Source of the DNA: Miltoncostaeales bacterium
GTDB taxonomy: Bacteria; Actinomycetota; Thermoleophilia; Miltoncostaeales; Miltoncostaeaceae
NCBI GenBank assembly: GCA_030833665.1
Contig: JAURGT010000001.1
Location: 1 to 64,000 of the forward strand
Length of the DNA: 64,000 nucleotides
Direction: 5' to 3'
The notes below the pieces were generated by a model, which was not told the origin of the DNA, did not search any database, and worked only from the letters and a program-made list of their open reading frames with translations. The position numbers and the translations under genes are program-made. Each line of letters starts with the position of its first letter. Position 1 is the first letter of the stretch. This document shows, one piece after another, positions 25,018 to 37,234 of this stretch.

Positions 25018-26301
25018 GTGAGCGCAAGACATCGCAGGCCCCCGAGGGCCCTCATCGCCCTGGCCACTGCGGGGGCGCTCGCGCTGGCTTCCGGCGCCGC
25101 CACGGGCCAGTCAAACCCTGTGGCGTCCACCGTGGACGCCTTCGCGAAGAAGAACCCCACGATGAGCGTGCTGGTGCAGCGGCTCGACCCATCCGGCCCG
25201 GTAACCGTGGCTGCGTGGAAGCCCGACACCTCGCTTGCGCCCGCCTCGACGATGAAGATCATCACGGCGGCATCCACCCTGCTCACGGTCGGCCCTGAGT
25301 TCCGATTCACCACGCGCCTCGAAGCGGGCCCCGACTCCACCGGCCCCGGGGGCACAGTGAGCGGCCCCGCCTACCTCATCGGGGCCGGCGATCCGATGCT
25401 CGCAACGCGCGCATACTCGCGGGCGAACCTCGACCGCCTCGGAACGCCGCTCGAGGAGCTCGCGCGCAACGTGCGCGATCAGGGCACCACGCGCATCACC
25501 GGCGGCGTTGTGGTGGATGAGACCCTCTTCGACCGCGAGCGCATGGGTCCGATGTGGAAGAGCAGCTATCGGTGGGAGTGCCCGCCGCTCTCGGGGATCG
25601 CCACCAACCAGAACCGCAGCAACAACGGGTCGAACGTGGCGAGCCCGGCCATCGCCGCCGGCCAGCGACTCGTGGCGGCGCTCCGCAAGGCCGGAGTCAG
25701 CGTCTCGGGCCGCGTGCGCGCGGGTCGCGACGCGCCCGGCGGGAAGATCATCGGCCAGGTGCGGTCCGAGCCGGTCGCGCGCATCGTGCGCTTCATGAAC
25801 CTCCACAGCGACAACTTCACCGCCGAGGTGCTCACGAAGGACGTCGGCGTGTACGGCGCCGGCATCGGCGCCACGCGCACTGGCACCGCACGGGCCGAGA
25901 ACCTGCTTCTTGAGCGCGGCATCCTGAAGGCCACCGACAACTTCGTCGATGGCTCGGGGCTGTCGCACAGCAACCGGGTGTCCGCATCAACGCTCGTAGG
26001 GGTGCTGAGGGACGCCCATGCCCACCCCCAGTGGGGACGGGTGCTCATCGACTCCATGCCCCAGGGGGGTGAAGGCACGCTCATCCGTCGCCTCAGGGGA
26101 CCGGCCGTGCGATACCGCGTGCACGCCAAGACCGGTTACATCAATGGCGTGGCATCGCTCGCCGGGACGGTGACCAGCCGGGCCGGCGTGCCCTATGCCT
26201 TCGCGTTCCTCATGAACACGAGCGACGTCAGAGGCGCGCAGACGACGATGGACCGCGCGGTCACGTTGCTGGCCACCGGCAGGGCCGACTCGGCGAGCTG
26301 A
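25018..26301 (+). CDS. dacB: D-alanyl-D-alanine carboxypeptidase/endopeptidase, PBP4 type
   Basis: About 427 residues. A signal peptide (RALIALATAGALALASGA) is followed by the S13 peptidase fold with all three penicillin-binding motifs: SxxK in APASTMK, SxN in LHSDNFTAEVL and KTG in HAKTGYINGVASLAG. It trims or cleaves peptide cross-links in peptidoglycan outside the membrane. The GTG at 25018 is chosen over an in-frame GTG at 24961 because the latter lies beside the upstream terminator and before the promoter. It is monocistronic and ends at a hairpin facing the next convergent gene. Confidence 0.92.
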   Translation: MSARHRRPPRALIALATAGALALASGAATGQSNPVASTVDAFAKKNPTMSVLVQRLDPSGPVTVAAWKPDTSLAPASTMKIITAASTLLTVGPEFRFTTRLEAGPDSTGPGGTVSGPAYLIGAGDPMLATRAYSRANLDRLGTPLEELARNVRDQGTTRITGGVVVDETLFDRERMGPMWKSSYRWECPPLSGIATNQNRSNNGSNVASPAIAAGQRLVAALRKAGVSVSGRVRAGRDAPGGKIIGQVRSEPVARIVRFMNLHSDNFTAEVLTKDVGVYGAGIGATRTGTARAENLLLERGILKATDNFVDGSGLSHSNRVSASTLVGVLRDAHAHPQWGRVLIDSMPQGGEGTLIRRLRGPAVRYRVHAKTGYINGVASLAGTVTSRAGVPYAFAFLMNTSDVRGAQTTMDRAVTLLATGRADSAS

Positions 26302-26318
26302 CTGCGCGGCGCGAGGCG

Positions 26319-26350
26319 GGTCGGGCCCCCCGTCCGCGGGAGACCCGACC
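26319..26350. terminator. Hairpin between convergent dacB and the giant repeat gene
   Basis: GGTCGGG (26319-26325) pairs with CCCGACC (26344-26350) around an 18-nt loop in the 65-bp gap between the two stop codons. It could serve both strands. Confidence 0.55.
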
Positions 26351-26366
26351 GTACGGTGCGTCGCAG

Positions 26367-29300
26367 CTAGCGCAGGGTGAGCGTCTGCTTGACGTTGCCG
26401 GTCGCGGCGACGAGTTGCAGCGTGACCTTGCCTGTCGACCGCGGGACGCGGATCTTCAGGTTGACCAGCTCATTCGCGCGCGTGGGACGGAGGGTTGCGG
26501 TGGTCTGCGAGCGCCGGACCACCCGCCGGCCGATGACGGTACCCGGCAGCTGGGTGACCCGAGCGCGGGACCGTGTCGTGCTCCTGACGATGAGACTCGA
26601 CGGCACCGGCTCGAAGAACCGCACGCGCGTGGTGAGCGTGATGTATCCGGCGCTGACCGTCCGACGCACGGGCCGCACCAGGCGCGCGGGCCGTCGGATC
26701 AACACCCCTGCCGCAGTGCCGCTCTCGATGACCCCACCGCGTGGATCGACCACGGAGATGGGGAAGCCTCCCGTTGATCCGGCCGAGGATGGGTTGCGGA
26801 CATTCGTGAGGGTGATGGTCTTGGTGCCGGGACCTGTGGTGGTGCCGCCCCGCCTGGCGATGGTGACCACCTGTCCGCTCGCGGACACGAAGTTCGGTCC
26901 GTCGAATGGAGTCTGGCCACCGTAAGCGGCCGTGGCGCCGACCTGAGACACATTGAATCCCTTCGGGAACGTGATCGCGATGCTGGTGTCGTTCTCGAGG
27001 TTGTTCACGGTCTGGATCGTCACCACCACGTTGCCGCGGCCTGAGGGCGCCAGCGTGGCGAACGCGAGGCCCGCCGTGCGAAGCGATGCCTGCTCCACCG
27101 CAGGGGCCACCGTGAAGGCCGAGGCGATCGATCCCTCGTCGATGGCCGTGCCCCCAGCCGTGGACGATGCGATGCCGAGCGCCCCGGTCGGACCCGGTGT
27201 GCCCGGGTTCGTGACACCGGTCAGAGTGATGCTCTTCACGCCCGTGGTCGCCGTGGATCCACCCACGCGGGTGACCGTGACGGTACGGGCAGCCGCGTTC
27301 GCCGCGACCACGGCGGAGCCATCCATTCCGGACAGCGCGGCGGTGCTGGCCAGACGGGCCAGGTCGAATCCAGCCGGCAGGGAGATGACGATCTGCCCGT
27401 TGCCCGGAATGGGGTTGGCGTTCGTGAAGCCGACCGTGAGCGGCACCGTCGCCCCGGCCGCCGCGCTGGACGGCGTTGCGGAAATCAACCGCATGGCGCC
27501 GGGCGTGACGGTGATGCCATCCGCGAGCGCCACGTCCAGGGTGTCGCCGCCCCGCGTCTCAACGTCTACGAGGAAGTCGCCGGTCACGCCGGAGATCCCC
27601 GGGTTGCGCACGCGGGGAATTGAGATGGACATCGGGGTGTTCGCCGGCACCGCCGCGCCACTCGTGCGGGTGACGAGCACTGCCTGCCCCACGACACTCA
27701 CGGAGTTGGTGCCCGCGAAGCTGGTGGTGGCAGTCGGCCCCACCTGGGAAAGGTCGAATCCGGCGGGAAAGGTCATCCTGATCACGGCGCTGGCGGGGGT
27801 GGACAGCGAGCTCGTGAGGTCTGCCTGCACAGCGGTGCTGTCGCCCGCGATCAGACTGGTCGCCGTGACCGTGGTCCCATCCGAGTCCGCGGGTTCGATC
27901 TGGATCCCCGATGGCGAGGTGCCGAGGTCGATGGCCTGATTCGTCGCCGTCGCCGTGGCGATGGACACCGGCCCGGTGGTGCCCGACCGCGGCGGGTTGC
28001 GCATCCCGAACAGGTACATGGTCTTCGCACCGGCGGGCGTCGGGCCCCCGATGTCATTCCTGGTGAACACGAATGTGCGGCCGCCGATCATCGTGATCGC
28101 GCTCTGCGCGAGCGTCGGATCGTCGAAGTACACCCTGAGGGCGTCGGGATCGGGGAGGCTGAACCCCGCGGGGAGTTCCACGAGGAGCTCTTGGCCCTCC
28201 TCAATCGGGTTGGACGTGGTGAACGCGATCTCGAGTTCCCCAACAGCGCCGGCGATCGGCCACGCGGAGCCCCAGGTGATGTCGCTGATCACATTCGCAG
28301 TGGTGCTGAACGGTGATGCGACGTCACCGACGTCGATCGCGTTGCCGTTCGCGGCACGCGTCACGACCCCGACGGTTCCCACGACGGCGGCGTACGGCTG
28401 GTTGCGGATCCCGGAGAGCGTGATGGACTTCGCGCCGGGTGCAGATGGCGTTGGGGAGCCACCGGAGCGGGTCACGGTGACCGTGTTGGTCGCCGCATCG
28501 AACGACACGTAGGCGTTGCCATCGATGCCGGTCATCGCCACCGGAGAACCGCCGACCTCGCTCACGCCCATCGGCGTGGGGAGGGAGATCTCAACCTCAC
28601 CGTCGGCGGGAAGGGAATTGGAGGTCGTGAAGGACACGACGAAGTTCCCAACTGCCCCGGCGGCAGTGGAGCCGGCAGGCGATGCCGCAGGCCGGGCAGA
28701 GACCAGGCGGAGCACGCTCGGCTCCACGAGCACGCCCTCGGCGCTCACGTTCTCCTCGGCAACCCCGCCGCTCGTCTGCGTCTGAAGCGCAATCGCCGCG
28801 GTGGGACCGGACACAGATGGCATCAGAAGGCGGCGCACCGTGACGGACACCGTGCCGCTGGCCACCGTGCCAGCGGTGCGCGTGATGAGAATGGTCCCAG
28901 CGCCCGCGTTGACGGTGGTGCTGTGAGTGCCGTCGATGCCGCCCAGGGTCACGGTGCCGACCCGCGTCAGATCGAAGCCCGACGGCATGGTGATGAGGAT
29001 CTTGCCGTCGGAATCGATGGTGTTCGCGCCAACCGTCCACGTGTAGGTCATGTCGGAGAGCGATCCGGCGATGTCGCTCGTGAACGCTGCTGCGCCATCG
29101 GTGGTGTCGGCCTCGATCTCAACGGCAGGCGCCGTGCCCGAGTCGATGTCGGGGAACCCGCTCGCGCCTGATTCCGTGCGAATCCCGAACGTGCCGGTCG
29201 TGCCCATGTAGGCGGGGTTGGTGATGCCCGCGATGGTCAGGGCCTTGGCGCCCGCGGCCGCATCGCTGCCGCCGCTTCGGGTGAGGATCACGCTCTGCCC

Positions 29301-31256
29301 GGACGTGGTCACCGCCAGCGTGCCGTCGATGCCCGTGCCCGGCGTGGCACCAGATGCCGCCGCGACGTTGAACCCGGCGGGGAAGGTGACGACGATGCGC
29401 CCATCGGCCGGAATTGCGTTCGCCGTGGTGAAGGTGACGCTCACGTTGCCATTCGCGCCCGTGAGCAGAGATGCAGGGGTCGCCTGACCTGCGGTGATCG
29501 CGCCCGCGGTGATCGTGACCGCCGGCGCGGTACCGGTGTCGATCTGGTCGCCTGCGCGGGTGCTGGTGGCGATGGGGAACGACGCGGTACGGCCCGCGGT
29601 GGGCGGGTTCGCGATGCCGGTGACGACGATGCGCTTGGCGCCCGACGGACTGTCGGTTCCGTCGCCATTCCTGGCGATGACGAGGTCGTTACCGTCCACC
29701 GAAAGGGTGGCTGTCCCGTCGAAGTTCGTTGACGGGTTGGATGGGAACGCCGGGTTCACGCCGGCGCCCGAGAGCACGAACCCGCTCGGCATGGTGATCC
29801 GGATCACACCGTCCGCCGGCACCATGTCGGCGGTGGTGAAGCCCACCGAGAGATCCCCCGCAGCGGACACCGTGGTGCTCGCGGGCGACACCTCCAGGGT
29901 GGTGAGGGACCCCGGGGTCGTGACCGTGGTACTCGTCGTGCCCGATGCGATGAGATCAGACGAGCTGTCGAGGGTCGTGACGACCACCGGCGCAAATAGC
30001 CCCACGTGCCCGGGATTCCGGATTCCGGTGAGGGTGATCGACTTGGCCCCTGCAGCGGTCGCCGTGCCGCCGCTGCGACGGATGGTGATGAGTTGGCCAT
30101 CGCTCGACACGCTGCCGGTTCCCGTGAAGGGCACGGCGCCGCTGAACGCAGCCGTATTGCCGAGGAACGACAGGTTGAAGCCTGGCGGCATGAGGATCCT
30201 GATGGTGGCATTCGCCGGGGTGCTGGACGCCGTCGTGAATGCGAGGGTCATGCTTCCGGTCTCACCGACGATCGGCCGTGCCAGGGTCGCTGACATGCTG
30301 GTGAGCGCCGACGGGGCGATTGCAGGGCCCACGGCGGCGCCCTCATCGATGGTCGCCGATCCGTCGGTGGTCCGCAGCGCGAAGAGGCCTGAGTCCGTCC
30401 GCGCCGTCGCCGGGTTGACCACTCCCGTGAGAGCCACGGTCTTGGCTCCGGCCGCGGTGGTGGCGCCGCCGGTTCGGGTGACGGTGACGGTCTGACCGGA
30501 CACGGAAACCGTGTTGGTGCCATCGAACGGGACAGCGCCGCCGTATGCCGCCGTCGCCCCGACACCCGATACGTCGAAGGCATCGGGGAACACCACCACG
30601 ATCGCGCCGTTGTTCGGCACGGCCTGCTCGGTGTCGAACCCGACGGTGACAGTGGTGGTCGCCGAGGCCTGCGAGCTCCCGAGCATGACGAAGGCATCGG
30701 GGAGGCCCCCGGCGAGGATGGCGGGGCCGTCTACCGTGCCCGTGTCGAGGGCTACCCATGGCGCGGGTGGAGTCGGCTGAATGGGGTTGTAGGTGGTGAT
30801 CGTGAACGATCCCGACGAGGCCGACGATGCGACGGGGTTGGTCACGCCGTTGAAGGTGATGGTCTTCCCCCCGGGTTGAAAATCCGTCGAGGAGTTGTCC
30901 AGCTGCACCTGCACGGTGTTCGTTGCGAGGTCGACCGTCGTGTTGGAGTCCCCTGTGAACGGGACGGCGCCACCGAAGGTGACCTCGTTGCTGCCGGTTA
31001 CCACCGTCGACAGGTCGTACCCCGCCGGGAAAGCCACGGACACATAGCCACCGGGCATCACCGGCTGGGCAGTTGTGAACCCAACCGTCACCGTCCCGAG
31101 CCCCTGCACCAGGTAGTTGCCCTGGGTCACGGACATGCCGGTGAGGGGCGCGGCACCCGCGGCGGACGGCATCAGGATCGCCGCGAGGGCGGCGATCATG
31201 GCTGCCGCGGCCGCACGCATGCGGACACGGGTCGGACGTCGATGAGAGGAAGGCAT
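26367..31256 (-). CDS. Giant secreted protein with about 11 beta-sandwich repeats
   Basis: About 1629 residues. A Sec signal peptide (RMRAAAAAMIAALAAILM, cleavage near AGAA) is followed by about eleven repeats of 115-135 residues. Each repeat reads roughly V-x-FTTANPIPADG, I-x-I-x-FPAGFDLSxVG, PFDGT, VTRxGG, AGAKTITLTGVxNP and ends GTA. The last 110 residues are Arg/Thr/Val-rich (RRPARLVRPVRRTV onward) and may bind the cell wall or polysaccharide. There are no LPXTG, Cys pairs or catalytic motifs. The ATG of MPSSHRRPTR was chosen for the signal peptide. A start further upstream is possible because the frame is open there. A surface-layer, adhesin or matrix role is likely. Confidence 0.82.
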   Translation of the reverse strand: MPSSHRRPTRVRMRAAAAAMIAALAAILMPSAAGAAPLTGMSVTQGNYLVQGLGTVTVGFTTAQPVMPGGYVSVAFPAGYDLSTVVTGSNEVTFGGAVPFTGDSNTTVDLATNTVQVQLDNSSTDFQPGGKTITFNGVTNPVASSASSGSFTITTYNPIQPTPPAPWVALDTGTVDGPAILAGGLPDAFVMLGSSQASATTTVTVGFDTEQAVPNNGAIVVVFPDAFDVSGVGATAAYGGAVPFDGTNTVSVSGQTVTVTRTGGATTAAGAKTVALTGVVNPATARTDSGLFALRTTDGSATIDEGAAVGPAIAPSALTSMSATLARPIVGETGSMTLAFTTASSTPANATIRILMPPGFNLSFLGNTAAFSGAVPFTGTGSVSSDGQLITIRRSGGTATAAGAKSITLTGIRNPGHVGLFAPVVVTTLDSSSDLIASGTTSTTVTTPGSLTTLEVSPASTTVSAAGDLSVGFTTADMVPADGVIRITMPSGFVLSGAGVNPAFPSNPSTNFDGTATLSVDGNDLVIARNGDGTDSPSGAKRIVVTGIANPPTAGRTASFPIATSTRAGDQIDTGTAPAVTITAGAITAGQATPASLLTGANGNVSVTFTTANAIPADGRIVVTFPAGFNVAAASGATPGTGIDGTLAVTTSGQSVILTRSGGSDAAAGAKALTIAGITNPAYMGTTGTFGIRTESGASGFPDIDSGTAPAVEIEADTTDGAAAFTSDIAGSLSDMTYTWTVGANTIDSDGKILITMPSGFDLTRVGTVTLGGIDGTHSTTVNAGAGTILITRTAGTVASGTVSVTVRRLLMPSVSGPTAAIALQTQTSGGVAEENVSAEGVLVEPSVLRLVSARPAASPAGSTAAGAVGNFVVSFTTSNSLPADGEVEISLPTPMGVSEVGGSPVAMTGIDGNAYVSFDAATNTVTVTRSGGSPTPSAPGAKSITLSGIRNQPYAAVVGTVGVVTRAANGNAIDVGDVASPFSTTANVISDITWGSAWPIAGAVGELEIAFTTSNPIEEGQELLVELPAGFSLPDPDALRVYFDDPTLAQSAITMIGGRTFVFTRNDIGGPTPAGAKTMYLFGMRNPPRSGTTGPVSIATATATNQAIDLGTSPSGIQIEPADSDGTTVTATSLIAGDSTAVQADLTSSLSTPASAVIRMTFPAGFDLSQVGPTATTSFAGTNSVSVVGQAVLVTRTSGAAVPANTPMSISIPRVRNPGISGVTGDFLVDVETRGGDTLDVALADGITVTPGAMRLISATPSSAAAGATVPLTVGFTNANPIPGNGQIVISLPAGFDLARLASTAALSGMDGSAVVAANAAARTVTVTRVGGSTATTGVKSITLTGVTNPGTPGPTGALGIASSTAGGTAIDEGSIASAFTVAPAVEQASLRTAGLAFATLAPSGRGNVVVTIQTVNNLENDTSIAITFPKGFNVSQVGATAAYGGQTPFDGPNFVSASGQVVTIARRGGTTTGPGTKTITLTNVRNPSSAGSTGGFPISVVDPRGGVIESGTAAGVLIRRPARLVRPVRRTVSAGYITLTTRVRFFEPVPSSLIVRSTTRSRARVTQLPGTVIGRRVVRRSQTTATLRPTRANELVNLKIRVPRSTGKVTLQLVAATGNVKQTLTLR
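26800..31130 (-). repeat. Eleven tandem protein repeats of about 350-410 nt
   Basis: Recognised from the recurring FTTA/FTTS strand, FPAGF or MPSGF, AGAK and NP motifs along the gene. Units differ clearly in sequence. Unit 6 (near 29000) has lost the FTTA strand, and units 9 and 11 are also variant. Confidence 0.75.
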
Positions 31257-31389
31257 AGGCGCGGGATACCCCGGGGCGTGGGAGAGGAAAGTGGTGGCGT
31301 ATTCCACGAAACCCCCAACATTTCCTCCTCGTCTCGAGGACGGTGCGTGCTGTTCCGGAACCCCGATGCCCGCGCCCGGCCGCGGGGCG

Positions 31390-34199
<2,810 letters not shown>

Positions 34200-34203
34200 C
34201 GGA

Positions 34204-35010
34204 CTACGAGACCCCTGCCACCGACTGCAGCAGCGCGTCGAGCTCCCACCGGGCCATGCGGTCCATGCCCTCGAGGTCGGTGAGGTCGAAGTGCAGCGGG
34301 GTGACCGACAGGAAGTTGTCGTCGACGGCCGAGAGGTCGGTGCCGGGCTGCTTGTCGTGGCTCATGGGCTCGCCATAGATGCGGAAGTGCCGCGCCGTCC
34401 CCTGCGTGCCCTCGAGCACCAGGGAGTCGTCGTATACGCGTCGGCCGAGGCGCGTTACCTTCGCCCCTGCAAGTTCCCCGGGTAAGACGCCGGGGCCGTT
34501 GACGTTGAAGATCACATGGCGCGGGAAGCGCTCCTCGCAGGCCAGCGGCACGAGCTTGGCCGCGAAGGCCGCGGAGGCCGAGAAGTCGTACTCGAGCCCG
34601 GGCCCGCTGCCGCCACCCAGGGCGTCCTGGCTCACCGCGATGGCGGGCAGCCCGAGCATCACGCCCTCGAGCGCCGCGGCCACCGTGCCGGAGTACGTGA
34701 CGTCGTCGCCGAGGTTGAGCCCCAAGTTGGCGCCGCTCAGCACCACGTCGGGTGGATCACCGATGAGTCCAAGCGCCCCGAGCCGCACGCAGTCGACGGG
34801 AGTGCCGCTCACCGCGTACGCCGGATGCCCATCGGCCATCTCGACGTCGTCCACCACCAGCGGATCGTGGATCGTGATGCCGCGGGCGATCGCGCTTCGG
34901 TTGGCATCGGGCGCGATCACGAACACATCGCCGAGGTGGTCCACAGCCTGCCGCAGGGCGAGGATGCCCGGCGCCTGCACGCCGTCGTCGTTGGTCACCA
35001 AGATCCTCAC
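34204..35010 (-). CDS. surE: SurE 5'/3'-nucleotidase
   Basis: 268 residues. The metal-binding start RILVTNDDGVQAPGI, the APDANRSA loop and SGANLGLNLGDDVTYSGTVAAALEG are the classic SurE blocks. It hydrolyses nucleoside monophosphates and is linked to stress survival. The GTG is fixed by the family N-terminus. A TACGAT -10 lies 9 nt upstream and there is no ribosome-binding site, so the mRNA is probably leaderless and separate from truA. Confidence 0.95.
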   Translation of the reverse strand: MRILVTNDDGVQAPGILALRQAVDHLGDVFVIAPDANRSAIARGITIHDPLVVDDVEMADGHPAYAVSGTPVDCVRLGALGLIGDPPDVVLSGANLGLNLGDDVTYSGTVAAALEGVMLGLPAIAVSQDALGGGSGPGLEYDFSASAAFAAKLVPLACEERFPRHVIFNVNGPGVLPGELAGAKVTRLGRRVYDDSLVLEGTQGTARHFRIYGEPMSHDKQPGTDLSAVDDNFLSVTPLHFDLTDLEGMDRMARWELDALLQSVAGVS

Positions 35011-35019
35011 CTGCGGTAA

Positions 35020-35025
35020 ATCGTA
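35020..35025 (-). promoter_or_regulatory. -10 element TACGAT for surE
   Basis: TACGAT on the minus strand ends 9 nt before the surE GTG, the same hexamer and spacing as before the gene at 60443. Confidence 0.5.
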
Positions 35026-35085
35026 GTCCCGCCCCCGGAGTGTCCGGAGTGCGTGTGGACGGCGAGAAGGCGGGGGTTCGCTGCC

Positions 35086-35244
35086 GCGCCACAGGCCGAC
35101 GACACAGAAGAGGCCCGGGGGTGTTCCCGGAGGAAAGACCAGTGCCGCCGTGCCCTCCCGGGCGAAGCCCGGGTCGCATGCGCTGCCCTGGCGAACGAAG
35201 GGAACACCCCCGGGCCTCGCCACGGCGACGACCGGCTGTGGCGC
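35086..35244. repeat. Long structured inverted repeat between truA and surE
   Basis: There are three nested stems. An outer 9-bp GCGCCACAG/CTGTGGCGC (35086-35094 with 35236-35244) encloses a perfect 19-bp stem (35110-35128 with 35200-35218). Inside that is a CCCGGGC-GAA-GCCCGGG hairpin at 35157-35173. The whole could fold into one long hairpin RNA or be a small palindromic insertion. No ORF of note lies inside. It occupies most of the 261-bp gap. Confidence 0.65.
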
Positions 35245-35271
35245 AGCAACGACCCCGGAACGTCGTCGCGT

Positions 35272-36048
35272 CTACCCGGGGTAGCGCACCGCGACCAGCG
35301 TGAGGGCATGCGGCGGGGCCGTGGGACCGGCCGCCGAGCGCGGGGCGCCATCGAGCAGGGCGACGTAGGAGTCGAGGTCGCGCACCCCGCGGGCGACCTC
35401 GAGCATGGTGCCCACCACCACGCGCACCATATGGCGAAGGAAGGCGTCGGCCTCGATGCGCAGGATGAGTTCGTCGCCGGCGTCCCCTCCCTCGCGCCAG
35501 GCGCACTCCAGCACCGTGCGGTCGAAGAACACGTGCTGGGTCTCGGCGGGCGTGAACGCCGTGAAGTCGTGCTGCCCCGACGTGGCAGAGGCGCAGGCAT
35601 CGAGCGCTCTCCGATCGAGCGGCGGGCCGGTGTGGCGCAGGGTGCGGGCCCGCCGCAGGGGCGATGGCGCACCGATGAGGATGCGGTAGTCGTAGGCGCG
35701 GCTGAGGGCATCGGCGCGCGCGTTGAACCCCTCGGGCGCTGGCGATGCCGTGCGCACCGCGACATCATCGGGCAGCAGGCCGTTGAGGGAGCGCCGCAGG
35801 CGGTCGGGGTCTGCGGCGGCGGCCCGTTGCGGGGCGTCCATGCCCGCGGGCACCTCCAGGCTCACCACCTGCCCGGTGGCGTGCACGCCGGCGTCCGTGC
35901 GGCCGGCCACGCGCACCTCGGGCCTTCGCCCCAGAACGACCTCGAGGGCGTCCCGCAGGACGCCCTCGATCGTTCTCTGGCCAGGCTGCTCTGCCCAACC
36001 CGCGTAGCCCGCGCCGTCGTACTCGATGTCGAGTCGAAGCGCGGGCAT
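35272..36048 (-). CDS. truA: tRNA pseudouridine(38-40) synthase TruA
   Basis: 258 residues. The catalytic aspartate lies in VAGRTDAGVHATGQVVS. Other family blocks are RLDIEYDGAGYAGWAEQPG, FNARADALSRAYDYRI, HDFTAFTPAE and FLRHMVRVVVGTMLEVARG. It isomerises uridines 38-40 in the tRNA anticodon arm. Its usual place after rplQ is kept, but a secreted-protein gene intervenes 11 nt upstream. Confidence 0.95.
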   Translation of the reverse strand: MPALRLDIEYDGAGYAGWAEQPGQRTIEGVLRDALEVVLGRRPEVRVAGRTDAGVHATGQVVSLEVPAGMDAPQRAAAADPDRLRRSLNGLLPDDVAVRTASPAPEGFNARADALSRAYDYRILIGAPSPLRRARTLRHTGPPLDRRALDACASATSGQHDFTAFTPAETQHVFFDRTVLECAWREGGDAGDELILRIEADAFLRHMVRVVVGTMLEVARGVRDLDSYVALLDGAPRSAAGPTAPPHALTLVAVRYPG

Positions 36049-36059
36049 GAGCAATGGGC

Positions 36060-36794
36060 CTACTGGAAGGCGCCGGCGGGGGTCAGCCCGAACGAGCTGG
36101 CCCGGAAGCCGTACACGCTGTAGAGGGCGTTGGCCGACCTCAGCACCTGGGCCAAGCCCCACTGGTTGGTCATGTTCAGCGTGGCGTAGGCGCTGCCCGG
36201 CTTGGTCACCGTGGCCCAGCTCCAGCCGTTGGTGGCGCCCAGGCGGCGCTCGGTCACCTTGATGCCGTTGGTCTGCTGGAGGCTCACGTACACGCTGGCC
36301 TGGTTGCTGGTCTTGTTGCGACGCTGTGCCTGCACCACCAGACGGTAGAGGCCGTTGCTCGCCGAGGCGATGGTGGCCTTCGTGCTGGTGGGGGCGCACT
36401 GCGCGCCGCCCGGGAAGAGGTCATTCTCGACGGCCGGCGGGATGCTTGCCGAGTTGTCGCAGAAGTTCACGCCGCCATCCACCACGGTCCAGTTGGCGCC
36501 GGACCCGGTGAGCACGGTCCACTGCGCCGGGATGATGCCGACGTACTTCGCGGTCGGCACGATCTGGGCGCGGGCGAACGCGGGGTTCACCGACGAGATG
36601 GCGATGTTCTGCACCGAGTAGTCGGCGTACGTGTAGCCCTGTGTCTGGCTGGTCCAGGCGTTCACGGCGTTCACGATGCCGGTGATCTGCGCCTGGGTGG
36701 CGGCCATAACGGCCGTGGCCTGTGACGCGCCGAGGGCGATGCCCCCGAGGGAGATCAGGGCGCCGGCGGCGAGGAGGGTGCGGAAACGGTTCAC
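36060..36794 (-). CDS. Secreted protein of unknown function within the alpha operon
   Basis: 244 residues beginning at a GTG with CAGGAG upstream. The signal peptide LLAAGALISLGGIALG ends near ASQATA. The mature part is Ala/Thr/Asn-rich, with Cys in NFCDNS and AQCAPT that may pair, and beta-rich sections like LYRLVVQAQRRN and ASVYVSLQQTNG. There is no catalytic motif. It sits 20 nt after rplQ and 11 nt before truA on the same strand, so it is probably read through from the ribosomal operon. I do not recognise the family. Confidence 0.8.
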   Translation of the reverse strand: MNRFRTLLAAGALISLGGIALGASQATAVMAATQAQITGIVNAVNAWTSQTQGYTYADYSVQNIAISSVNPAFARAQIVPTAKYVGIIPAQWTVLTGSGANWTVVDGGVNFCDNSASIPPAVENDLFPGGAQCAPTSTKATIASASNGLYRLVVQAQRRNKTSNQASVYVSLQQTNGIKVTERRLGATNGWSWATVTKPGSAYATLNMTNQWGLAQVLRSANALYSVYGFRASSFGLTPAGAFQ

Positions 36795-36814
36795 GAGAGG
36801 CTCCTGTGGCGCCG

Positions 36815-37204
36815 CTAGGCGGCGGTCGACGTGCTGGAGGCCGCGGGGACCTCGCGCGAGAGCTCGAGCAGCACCATCGGTGCGGCGTCGCCCTGGCGCG
36901 GGCCCAGCTTGGTCACGCGGGTGTAGCCACCCGGGACGTCCTTGAACACCGGGGCGATGTCGTCGAACAGCCGGTAGGTGATCGGCTTGTTGCGCAGCAG
37001 CGCGATCGCCTGGCGACGGGCGTGCAGGGTGCCCTGCTTGCCGAGGGTGATGGCGCGCTCGGCCGTCTGCCGGGCGAGTCGGGCCTTGGCCTCGGTGGTC
37101 TGGATGCGCCCGTGCTCGAGCAGCGCAACGGCCATGTTGGCCGCCATCGACTTGCGATGTGCACTGTCACGATTGAGCTTGGGGCCGCGCCTGCGGTGTC
37201 GCAT
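36815..37204 (-). CDS. rplQ: 50S ribosomal protein L17
   Basis: 129 residues. The L17 opening RHRRRGPKLNRDSAHRKSM and the middle TTEAKARLARQTAERAI are present, with a short Ala/Ser/Thr tail beyond the usual end. It follows rpoA by 30 nt and closes the alpha cluster. Confidence 0.97.
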   Translation of the reverse strand: MRHRRRGPKLNRDSAHRKSMAANMAVALLEHGRIQTTEAKARLARQTAERAITLGKQGTLHARRQAIALLRNKPITYRLFDDIAPVFKDVPGGYTRVTKLGPRQGDAAPMVLLELSREVPAASSTSTAA

Positions 37205-37234
37205 TGGTGTCTCCGGTTGGCGGTTCGGTCGTTA

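Noticed and set aside
31257-31389. A structured leader or riboswitch before the second giant secreted gene
   Set aside because: I see no stable nested stem or known motif. The in-frame upstream codons (AGGAGG then AAATG) leave only start-site uncertainty.
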